A stretch of 64,000 nt of DNA, taken from Parashewanella spongiae. Its GTDB lineage: Bacteria; Pseudomonadota; Gammaproteobacteria; Enterobacterales; Shewanellaceae. Below the pieces are notes generated by a model that ran no database searches, was not told where the DNA came from, and saw only the letters and a list, made by a program, of their open reading frames with translations. Where the stretch lies: positions 1,488,001-1,552,000 of the forward strand of contig NZ_CP037952.1 of assembly GCF_004358345.1 (NCBI RefSeq), in the 5' to 3' direction. How positions within the stretch are numbered: position 1 is the stretch's first letter; every line of letters starts with the position of its first letter. The position numbers were made by a program, and so were the translations under genes. Shown here piece by piece: positions 36,867-44,831 of this stretch.

Positions 36867-39800
36867 ATGATTGACACGAATAAAGGACTGATTGCTTGGT
36901 TCGCTCGAAATAATGTTGCTGCTAATCTACTCATGATAATCATTATCGTTGGTGGCCTACTAACAGCAAATTCAATTCGTAAACAGTTTTTTCCTGCTGT
37001 TGAGGATAACTGGCTGCAATTTTCGGCTGTGTATCCTGGAGCAGCGCCACAAGAAGTGGAAGAAGGTATTACGATAAAAATCGAAGACGCTCTAGAGTCA
37101 GTACAAGGTTTAAAGCGTATTATTACCTATTCAAATAGGGGCTCATCGAATGGGTGGTTTGAAATCGATGAAACCTATAATCCGCAAGTAGTGCTCGATG
37201 AAGTGAAGTCTGCGATTGATACTATCTCTACTTTCCCAGCCGCGATGGAACCACCTCAAGTTGTTCGTAATAAATACGAACAAGAAGTGATGTATATTAG
37301 CTTGTACGGCGATTTGTCTCCAAAACAGTTAAAGGATTTAGGGCAAACAATCCATGACGAAATTTTACAATTACCTTTAGTTAATATTTCAGATTTTTTT
37401 AGCGGCTTACGTTATGAAATATCAATAGAAGTCAGTAAAGACAAATTACGTGAGTACGGCTTAAGGTTCTCAGATGTTTCTAATGCCGTAAGAAACTATT
37501 CACAAAATATGTCAGCGGGGCAAATTCGCACTCAAAATGGCTATATTAATTTACGTGTTGAAAATCAAGCTTATGTAGGTTTTGAATACGAGAAAATCCC
37601 GTTAATAACTCTAGCTGATGGCACTAATATCAAATTAGGTGATATTGCTAATATTAATGATGGTTTTGAAGAGGGGATTCAGTATTCAAAATTTAATGGC
37701 AAAAATGCTGTTACCTTTTCAATAAAAGCATCAAGTGATCAATCTATTACTGATGTAGCCAAAGTCGTGAAGAGATACCTAAATGATAAGCAAGCAGTAT
37801 TACCACAAGGCGTAAAAATAGAGCCTTGGGTAGATATGACATATTACTTAAATGGCCGATTAGATTTAATGTTAGACAGTATGAAAACGGGTGCTGTCTT
37901 AGTATTTTTAATGCTAGCATTATTCTTGCGAGTGCGTTTAGCATTTTGGGTGATGGTAGGTTTGCCAGTATGTTTTTTAGGTACCTTACTGTTAATGCCT
38001 TTGAGTATGATTGATGTCACCATCAATGTGATCAGTTTATTTGCATTTATTCTGGTGCTTGGGATAGTCGTCGATGATGCCATTGTAATGGGAGAAAGTG
38101 CCCATACCGAGTGCGAAGAGCAAGGGCAATCAATCGATAGTGTTATTAGAGGTGTTAAAAAGGTTGCCATGCCAGCCACCTTTGGCGTGCTCACAACCAT
38201 TGCAGCATTTTTACCTTTTACTCAGGGGACTGGGCCAGGATCAGCATTCGGGCAAGCGATTGGTTTTGTTGTTATATTGTGTTTATTGTTCTCGTTAGTT
38301 GAATCAAAGCTTATATTACCAGCGCATTTAGCGCGTATGAAACCACCAAAAGTGGTTAAGCCTGGTTCTAAAAATCCACTGGATTGGTTACGGTTAGGTA
38401 TTGGTTTTTTACAAAAACGTATTGACAATGGTTTGCAACACATCATTAGTAATATCTATCGCCCGTTTTTAACTATTGCAGTTAAATATCGCTATACAGT
38501 GATCATGAGTTTTGTCGGTTTTCTCATTGTGTGTGCGGGCTTATATGGTGGTGGTTTTGTTCGTTTTATCGGCCAACCAAAAATCCCTTCAGACTTTCCA
38601 CGTATTTCACTAGAGATGAAAGTGGACGCTTCCGAAAAGGCTACACTCGCAGGTGCAATGGCCGTAAAAGATACGTTAATTCGCATCGATAACGAAATCG
38701 AAAAAAAGTATGGTCAAAAAATGCTTACGGATATTCAAGTTCGATTACAAGGTCGAACACGAGCGCAAATTAGTACTAAGCTCGTTGATCCTGAATTAAG
38801 ACCTATGGATACCTTTGCCATTGCTGATATGTGGCGGAATGCTTTTCCTATAATTCCAGGAATGAAAACACTAACAGTGCAGGATAGTTTACTTGGTGGT
38901 GGTCGAGATGACGGTGATATTTCATTCCGATTACAAGGAAAAGACGAATCACAATTAATTGAAGCTGGGAAGGAGTTAAAAGCAAAACTGCAAAGTTTGA
39001 AAGGGGTAGGTGATGTCAATGACAGCCGTCAGAGCAGCACCAAAGAGATACAGTTTGAGCTAAAACCACAAGCATATGCACTTGGTTTGACATTACGTGA
39101 TGTAGCATTGCAAGCTAACTATTCATTTTATGGGCTAGAAGCTCAACGAATTATCCGTGACGGTGAAGAGTTAAAAGTGATGATCCGTTACCCAGAGCAT
39201 GAGAGAAACTCAATTGCTCAAGTATCAGACTTACTTATTCAGACAAAATCTGGCGATGAAGTTCCACTATCTGATGTTGCAACAATTCAACTGGTAGATG
39301 GTGTTAATAGCATTAGGCGTGAGAATGGTAACCGCACGGTTAATGTTTGGGCTTCAATTGACGCTGATCAGGTTGAACCGTTTGAAGTAGCAAAGGAGCT
39401 TCGTGAGAATTATTTGCCTGATCTATTGAAAAAATACCCAAGAGTTAAAAGTGAACTGGCGGGTAATATTCAAGAGCAGCTTGATAGCACTAGCACTCAG
39501 CTTCGTGATTTCATTATTTCACTTTTAGTGATTTATAGCCTATTAGCAATACCTCTGAAATCTTATGCTCAACCTATGATTATTATGTCTGTAATTCCAT
39601 TTGGTATTATTGGCTCAGTATTAGGGCATATGATTTTAGGTATTGATCTCAGTGGGTTATCAATTTTAGGGATTATTGCTGCAGCTGGCGTTGTTGTAAA
39701 CGATTCGTTAGTGATGGTGGATTACATTAACAATGCGAGAAAGCAAGGTATCGTTATGAAAACAGCAGTTGTGAATGCTGGCTGTCGACGCTTCCGTGCG

Positions 39801-40025
39801 ATTCTATTAACCTCACTAACAACGTTTATTGGTGTTACCCCGATAATATTAGAAACCAGTATGCAAGCTAAGATGGTCATCCCTATGGCCGTGTCACTTG
39901 GTTTTGGGGTATTGTTTGCGACAATTGTTACTTTGTTATTAATACCTTGTGTTTATTTGTTTATTGAAGATACTAAGCGCTTTTTCAGAAATTTATTTAC
40001 TTGGACTAATCCAACTAATACTTAA
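36867..40025 (+). CDS. RND efflux pump inner-membrane permease
   Basis: 1052 aa of the AcrB/CusA superfamily. Twelve membrane helices are arranged as 1+5 and 1+5, with large periplasmic loops after helices 1 and 7. Helix 4 has the proton-relay pattern LGIVVDDAIVMGESAHTE with paired Asp. It closely follows its adaptor gene, so the two form an operon. The type is that of broad hydrophobe exporters with unknown substrate. A terminator follows. Confidence 0.92.
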   Translation: MIDTNKGLIAWFARNNVAANLLMIIIIVGGLLTANSIRKQFFPAVEDNWLQFSAVYPGAAPQEVEEGITIKIEDALESVQGLKRIITYSNRGSSNGWFEIDETYNPQVVLDEVKSAIDTISTFPAAMEPPQVVRNKYEQEVMYISLYGDLSPKQLKDLGQTIHDEILQLPLVNISDFFSGLRYEISIEVSKDKLREYGLRFSDVSNAVRNYSQNMSAGQIRTQNGYINLRVENQAYVGFEYEKIPLITLADGTNIKLGDIANINDGFEEGIQYSKFNGKNAVTFSIKASSDQSITDVAKVVKRYLNDKQAVLPQGVKIEPWVDMTYYLNGRLDLMLDSMKTGAVLVFLMLALFLRVRLAFWVMVGLPVCFLGTLLLMPLSMIDVTINVISLFAFILVLGIVVDDAIVMGESAHTECEEQGQSIDSVIRGVKKVAMPATFGVLTTIAAFLPFTQGTGPGSAFGQAIGFVVILCLLFSLVESKLILPAHLARMKPPKVVKPGSKNPLDWLRLGIGFLQKRIDNGLQHIISNIYRPFLTIAVKYRYTVIMSFVGFLIVCAGLYGGGFVRFIGQPKIPSDFPRISLEMKVDASEKATLAGAMAVKDTLIRIDNEIEKKYGQKMLTDIQVRLQGRTRAQISTKLVDPELRPMDTFAIADMWRNAFPIIPGMKTLTVQDSLLGGGRDDGDISFRLQGKDESQLIEAGKELKAKLQSLKGVGDVNDSRQSSTKEIQFELKPQAYALGLTLRDVALQANYSFYGLEAQRIIRDGEELKVMIRYPEHERNSIAQVSDLLIQTKSGDEVPLSDVATIQLVDGVNSIRRENGNRTVNVWASIDADQVEPFEVAKELRENYLPDLLKKYPRVKSELAGNIQEQLDSTSTQLRDFIISLLVIYSLLAIPLKSYAQPMIIMSVIPFGIIGSVLGHMILGIDLSGLSILGIIAAAGVVVNDSLVMVDYINNARKQGIVMKTAVVNAGCRRFRAILLTSLTTFIGVTPIILETSMQAKMVIPMAVSLGFGVLFATIVTLLLIPCVYLFIEDTKRFFRNLFTWTNPTNT

Positions 40026-40052
40026 AAATGTCTAGATTCTAGTTAAATATTC

Positions 40053-40080
40053 CAAGGGAAGCGTAGCTTCCCTTTTTTTA
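40053..40080 (+). terminator. Terminator after the RND operon
   Basis: AAGGGAAGC and GCTTCCCTT form a perfect stem with a 3-nt loop, followed by a run of T. Confidence 0.85.
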
Positions 40081-40108
40081 TGGTGAACAAATATAATTCT
40101 TTATAATT

Positions 40109-40206
40109 AGGGTCTGTTGATCTTTCGTGATTGTTTTGCAGCGATAAATTGTTCATTTCTACTGCGTTATCGCTTGCTTATTTGGAATACCAAACCGCAC
40201 AAGCTC
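40109..40206. repeat. Dispersed repeat R2, copy 1 (partial, loop inverted)
   Basis: The head AGGGTCTGTTGATCTTTCGT matches the start of copy 2 at 44217. The next 46 bp (40161-40206) are the exact reverse complement of 44280-44325. The right arm of the element is missing, and sequence of family R1 begins instead. Confidence 0.75.
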
Positions 40207-40456
40207 GAAGTACTATATTCCCTACGGCCGCCATACAAAGCTGGCGTTCAACGCACTTAGTGCTTTTGTCGGGATAATTCAAGTGCTTGTAACGCAGTAA
40301 TGGAAGCCTTTAGCATTGCCCTTCGGGAGCTTGTATGTGCTCAAATTACTTCTCAAAATTGTCTTGACGTAGAACAACTATGCCTTCATCAATTTCGATT
40401 GCACTTTGAGCACATACATAGCTCAGAGTTGAGCATTTAATTACTGTAATTGGTAT
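40207..40456. repeat. MITE-like repeat R1, copy 2 (left end lost)
   Basis: Matches the interior and right end of 345-694, ending in the same inverted-repeat terminus TTAATTACTGTAATTGGTAT (40437-40456). The left terminus is replaced by repeat R2. It abuts a group II intron fragment on the right. Confidence 0.75.
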
Positions 40457-40460
40457 AACG

Positions 40461-41006
40461 CTAAACCAAAGTAAAACCCATTGTGTGGATATGGAAAGAC
40501 TGATGAGCGAGTTTGATTTCCTCGGTTTCAACTTTCAACGGATCACAGGCCTCATCAAAGGCACCAGTTACATTAAGATACAAGCGTCTAAGAAGAGCCA
40601 AACAAAGCTGAAAAATAAACTCAGAGCCATAGTGAAACACCGAACCTCAAATACGCTTGGTGTACTGATAAATAAAGTAAATCAAGTTCTGAGAAGAGGG
40701 TGGAAACACTATTTTGGTGGGATAGGTTATCCCAGAGCGATATTTTTCAGAATAAATGGATTTGTAGTAGACCGATTCTATCGATGGCATCGACGCTTAA
40801 GTCAACGTCGGAGCAAGTATCTATCACGAGGTGCTTACGAAAAATTACGCCAAGCAGGTCTTGAGTATTTACCCACGACAAGATGATAAGCAAAGTGAAG
40901 GGGCTGAGAGAAGTGTAACAACAGAGCCGTGTGAGGGAAAACTTCATGCACGGAATCGAAGAGGGGCAGCTGGATAAGCGATAGCGAAGCCAGTAGCCTA
41001 CTCTAC
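40461..41006 (+). pseudogene. ltrA: Group II intron 3' fragment (maturase end plus domain V)
   Basis: About 90% similar by eye to the end of the complete intron at 55128-57138. The maturase part reads from LNQSKTHCVDM in frame to TAA near 40886 and has an extra Arg codon (RRGWKHYFGG versus RGWKHYFGG). A domain V hairpin follows at 40924-40957, and the intron ends at ...CTCTAC, 41006. All of the 5' part is gone; the left edge touches repeat R1. No activity is expected. Confidence 0.85.
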
Positions 41007-41089
41007 TTAAATGTTTTTCTTGTGTTGTTATGGAATTAAATGTTAATTTTTTGTTTCATCGCTAGGTGTTTTTTGCAAGGAGGCTGAAT

Positions 41090-41383
41090 TTGAAGTTTTT
41101 TAAAGTACTTGTTTTGGCGCTAATGCCATTTCTGTTTACGGGTTGCAGTAATGGTGAAATAAATGATCCTCTAAAAAAAGAAGCTAAATCTACCAAACCC
41201 ATCGAACAAGTTGTGTGTCGCTCATCTCCACCCATTTTAAATTCTGAGGGAATAAAAAGGAATTTAATAAAAAGAGGGGTTATTACTTCAGATATGTCGG
41301 CCTCTGAGGCCGAGAAAAAAGTATCGGAATTCATCAATAAAAAAAGAAGTGCATTCAAAGATTGTGGGAATAAGAAGAAATAA
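41090..41383 (+). CDS. Small lipoprotein resembling the downstream protease N-terminus
   Basis: About 97 aa. The start is TTG 41090, because AAGGAGG sits 6 nt before it; the ATG at 41066 lies upstream of that site. The signal peptide KFFKVLVLALMPFLFTGC ends in a lipobox (LFTGC), so it should be lipid-anchored. The C-terminal half, IKRNLIKRGVITSDMSASEA followed by EKKVSEFINKK, resembles the N-terminal IIYWMVKRGELSASATDAEK of the protease that begins 1 nt after its stop. A chaperone or inhibitor mimicking the propeptide is an inference. Confidence 0.7.
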   Translation: MKFFKVLVLALMPFLFTGCSNGEINDPLKKEAKSTKPIEQVVCRSSPPILNSEGIKRNLIKRGVITSDMSASEAEKKVSEFINKKRSAFKDCGNKKK

Positions 41384-41384
41384 T

Positions 41385-44219
41385 ATGAATATAAACTATA
41401 AGCGTATAGCTTTAGCAATTGGTCTAGCATGTACAGGCATGTTACAAGTTGTTCATGCTGCACCCGCTGAACAACTTTCGATGGCCGCTGATGCAGGTTT
41501 AATCAATGAGCAGCAAATTATATATTGGATGGTGAAACGTGGTGAACTTTCCGCTTCAGCCACAGATGCTGAGAAGCGAGCTGCGCTAGCAGCGTTTACC
41601 GCTAAAGCCAAAGGCTACCCTGCTGAAGAGCATCATGCACTCAAAAATAGCATGAAGCAAAAGCTCAAAGCCAAAGCCAAAGCCAATCTACAAAGAGTAA
41701 ATGGCGCAGTGCGTGCTGAGTCGAGTGATGTTGAAAAAACCGTTAAAGTACTTGCTGTTCTTGTGGATTTCCCAGATTTGCCCCATGAAGCTAACAGGCT
41801 AACAGCTGCTGATACGGGCATGTTTTATGAAAGTTACCCAGCTTCACACTATGAAAATTTATTATTTTCACCTACAGGTTTTCAGGGCCCACAAAGCCAA
41901 AATTTCCAATCAGCTAATCAGTATTTTAGTGCTGTTTCGGGTGGTACATTTTTCTTTGAAGGAGGAGTAAAAGGTTGGGTTACTGCATCAGAAAACGCTG
42001 CTTTTTACGGTGGTAATGATGCTGACAATAACGATGATGATAAAGCCGTACCAGAGCTTGTAAAAGAAGCTGTAACAGCCGTTGTCGCTAATATGTCAGA
42101 AGCTGAATTGAATAGCTACGATATAGAAGATCCCTATGATCACGATAGTGATGGTAATACTGATGAGCCTGACGGGATTATCGACCATCTTATGCTATTC
42201 CATTCTAGCGTTGGTGAAGAAGCGGGCGGCGGCGTTTTAGCTGATGATGCTATTTGGTCACACCGATATTTTGTTTTAGATACAAGAACGGGTTATAGAA
42301 TCCCAGGTACTAATAAAAATGTATTTGGTTATACTGTTCAGCCAATCGATGCCGCAGCGGGTGTTTGTGTTCATGAATTTGGCCACGACTTAGGTTTGCC
42401 TGATGAATATGACACTCAAGCAGGCGCTACTGATTCAGGTTCTCCAGTTGGACTCTGGTCAGTTATGTCAGGCGGAAGCTGGGCAGGTGCAATACCTGGA
42501 TCAGAACCGACAGGGTTTAGCCCCTATGCTCGTTCATATTTACAAGATCGATATGAAGGCAACTGGTTAAATGAACGAGTTATCACTCAAGAATCAATAA
42601 TAAATCAAGATCTGGATATTGAGCTGTTCTCTGCAGTAAATAACAATCAAATTAACCAGTTATCAATTCCTCTTCCACCTTTAAAAGTTCAATTTAAAGC
42701 ACCGCATACTGGTGATTATCAGTATTATTCTGGTGAAGGGCACAGAATGGAAAATTCAATGTCATTTGATGTGGCCTTGCCCAGGTCTTCATCGTTAACC
42801 TTATCGATGAAAGCACATTGGAACATTGAGCTTGATTATGATTACATTCAGGTGCTTATAAATGGTACGGCAATATCGGGCAACTATACTAAGGCTGCTA
42901 ACACATTAAATGATGCTGCTCATATCATCACTGGTGAGTCTTCAGAGCTTCCTGATTCTGAAGGTGATAATCATTGGGTAAATTTGGAATACGATTTAAC
43001 GGGCTTCGCAAATAGCACTGTTACGGTAAAAATTGTTTATGTAACAGATGAAGCTGTTGGTGAGTATGGTTTCGTAGCCGACGAAATTAAAGTGTTAAAT
43101 GGCTCTGAAATCATTTATCAAGATGGTGCAGAAGAAGCTAATGATACCGTTCTAGCCGGCTTTAAACGTGTTGGTGATAAAGTAGATGATAAACCAATGC
43201 GTTATATTGTTCAGTTAAGAAATTATCAGGGGGTTGATTCAAGCCTCCAAATAGATTCGTACGAGCCGGGAGTTTTGGTTTGGTTAGAGAACATGAATCA
43301 AACTAATAATAATGTCTCTAAGCATGAGGCACAAAGTTTAATTGGTGTTGTTGATGCCGATCAAAGCTTAATTGGAACTAGACGTACATCTATTCAGGTT
43401 AGAGATGCGACATTCAGTAAGTTTGAACAATCAGTGTTTACTGGTGATACCCATTTGAGTGCTAGTTCTACTTTCAGAGATAGCGATAATTATATTTCGT
43501 CGAAACAACCACAGGGAGGAATGTTTTTACGTAACCTTGGAATTTCGCTAGAGGTCGTTGAACAGGCTGAAGACAGCAGTACAGCTACTGTTCGTCTAAC
43601 ACGAACCATTGAGGATGAAAATAATCCAGAGCGAATTGCCGCTTATTTTTACTTAGAGCAAGATGAATCAGAAATAAACTTTTTACCTCTAATTACTCCA
43701 TCCACTTCAGTTTCGTATTCATGGAATTTTGGTGATGGAAATACCAGTGATGTAGCAGCACCTAATCATACTTACTCAGAAGAAGGTGAGTACACAGTTA
43801 GTTTAACGGTTACTGACCAAGATGATTATCAGATAAATGTAGAAAGACAGGTAACAGCCTCTGCAGCTCCTGAATCGAAATTTACCTATTCAGCTTCCAA
43901 TTTAGTGGTTACTTTTACTAACAATACAACTGGTGGCTCTGGTGAGTTAACTTATGCTTGGGCATTTGGTGATAATAATACGAGTACATTAGAGTCCCCT
44001 CAGCATACTTATTCAGCAGCAGGCACTTATTCTGTAACGTTAAAAGTTACGGATGCTAATGGGAAGATTTCATCTGCTACTGAAAATGTCACTGTAACAG
44101 CACCTGTGGTTACTCCACCACCTCCTCCTGCTGAAGAGAAGTCTTCGGGTGGCAGTTTGTCTTGGTTTGGCGTAATACTAGTGTCATTACTTGGGCTTAG
44201 ACGAAAGTACCGATATTAG
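41385..44219 (+). CDS. Secreted M6 family metalloprotease with PKD domains (paralogue 1)
   Basis: 944 aa from MNINYKRIALAIGLACTGML, a Sec signal ending VVHAA; the frame extends 12 codons upstream into the lipoprotein gene. A propeptide-like region (about 25-110) is followed by an immune-inhibitor-A-type M6 peptidase domain with the zinc site HEFGHDLGLPDEYD (His330). Next come a beta-rich region, two PKD repeats (WNFGDGNTSD... and WAFGDNNTST...), and a tail GGSLSWFGVILVSLLGLRR typical of GlyGly-CTERM sorting. It probably degrades extracellular protein. Adjacent paralogue at 44832. Confidence 0.9.
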   Translation: MNINYKRIALAIGLACTGMLQVVHAAPAEQLSMAADAGLINEQQIIYWMVKRGELSASATDAEKRAALAAFTAKAKGYPAEEHHALKNSMKQKLKAKAKANLQRVNGAVRAESSDVEKTVKVLAVLVDFPDLPHEANRLTAADTGMFYESYPASHYENLLFSPTGFQGPQSQNFQSANQYFSAVSGGTFFFEGGVKGWVTASENAAFYGGNDADNNDDDKAVPELVKEAVTAVVANMSEAELNSYDIEDPYDHDSDGNTDEPDGIIDHLMLFHSSVGEEAGGGVLADDAIWSHRYFVLDTRTGYRIPGTNKNVFGYTVQPIDAAAGVCVHEFGHDLGLPDEYDTQAGATDSGSPVGLWSVMSGGSWAGAIPGSEPTGFSPYARSYLQDRYEGNWLNERVITQESIINQDLDIELFSAVNNNQINQLSIPLPPLKVQFKAPHTGDYQYYSGEGHRMENSMSFDVALPRSSSLTLSMKAHWNIELDYDYIQVLINGTAISGNYTKAANTLNDAAHIITGESSELPDSEGDNHWVNLEYDLTGFANSTVTVKIVYVTDEAVGEYGFVADEIKVLNGSEIIYQDGAEEANDTVLAGFKRVGDKVDDKPMRYIVQLRNYQGVDSSLQIDSYEPGVLVWLENMNQTNNNVSKHEAQSLIGVVDADQSLIGTRRTSIQVRDATFSKFEQSVFTGDTHLSASSTFRDSDNYISSKQPQGGMFLRNLGISLEVVEQAEDSSTATVRLTRTIEDENNPERIAAYFYLEQDESEINFLPLITPSTSVSYSWNFGDGNTSDVAAPNHTYSEEGEYTVSLTVTDQDDYQINVERQVTASAAPESKFTYSASNLVVTFTNNTTGGSGELTYAWAFGDNNTSTLESPQHTYSAAGTYSVTLKVTDANGKISSATENVTVTAPVVTPPPPPAEEKSSGGSLSWFGVILVSLLGLRRKYRY

Positions 44220-44365
44220 GGGCTGTTTATCTTTCGTGATTATTTTTGCAGCGATAAATTGGTCATTTTATACAAGACAGAGCTTGTGCGGTTTGGTATT
44301 CCAAATAAGCAAGCGATAACGCAGTTGAAATGACCAATTTACGCTGTCTTAGATGCTTTTGAGCG
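44217..44365. repeat. Dispersed repeat R2, copy 2
   Basis: Starts at the TAG stop codon of the first protease. Arms AAATTGGTCATTT and AAATGACCAATTT face each other around a loop of about 55 nt. Shares its head with 40109-40160, while its loop is inverted with respect to that copy. Confidence 0.7.
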
Positions 44366-44831
44366 TTCACTGTTCTGTGTTGTAACCCGTTTACTTAGAT
44401 GACTAAGCTTCACCTAAAAAAACTGATTTGTTCAGGTTTTTTGTTTTTTCAATCCTACATCTTTTTCTTTGAACTATATTTAATCAAGTCACGCTTTTTT
44501 TAGATTTTCTGCTGGTTGTTACTGTGAGGTTTAGTAAATGCAGATTATAAAGGCCAGTTTTTGGTTAATCAATGCAATACCATTTTCTTTGAGCGATATT
44601 CTGCTTACAGAGAGTCGTTTCATTTCTGCTATAAAAAATACTTCTTCTTCAAAAAAGTGTCAGCTAATTAAACTGATATTTCTACAGTATTTACAACAAT
44701 CTTTATATTTAAATCTAAGCAAGCTTGCATTAACTACTCATAAATTTAAGCCCAAAAAGCAAAAGATTTAAGAGTGTATTCAGTCAAAAGACACGGATTA
44801 GTCGTTGTCGTGAATAGTGAGAAGTTAGCTT
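44366..44831. other. Gap between the two protease genes
   Basis: 466 nt. A 77-codon frame at 44538-44771 encodes a hydrophobic, Lys-rich peptide (begins MQIIKASFWLINAIPFSLSD) with no ribosome site and no known family; I do not claim it as a gene. A weak stem around 44412-44445 is followed by T-runs and might terminate the first protease transcript. Confidence 0.35.

Noticed and set aside
44538-44771. 77-codon frame between the protease genes
   Set aside because: No ribosome site, AT-driven composition, no family; too weak to call a gene.
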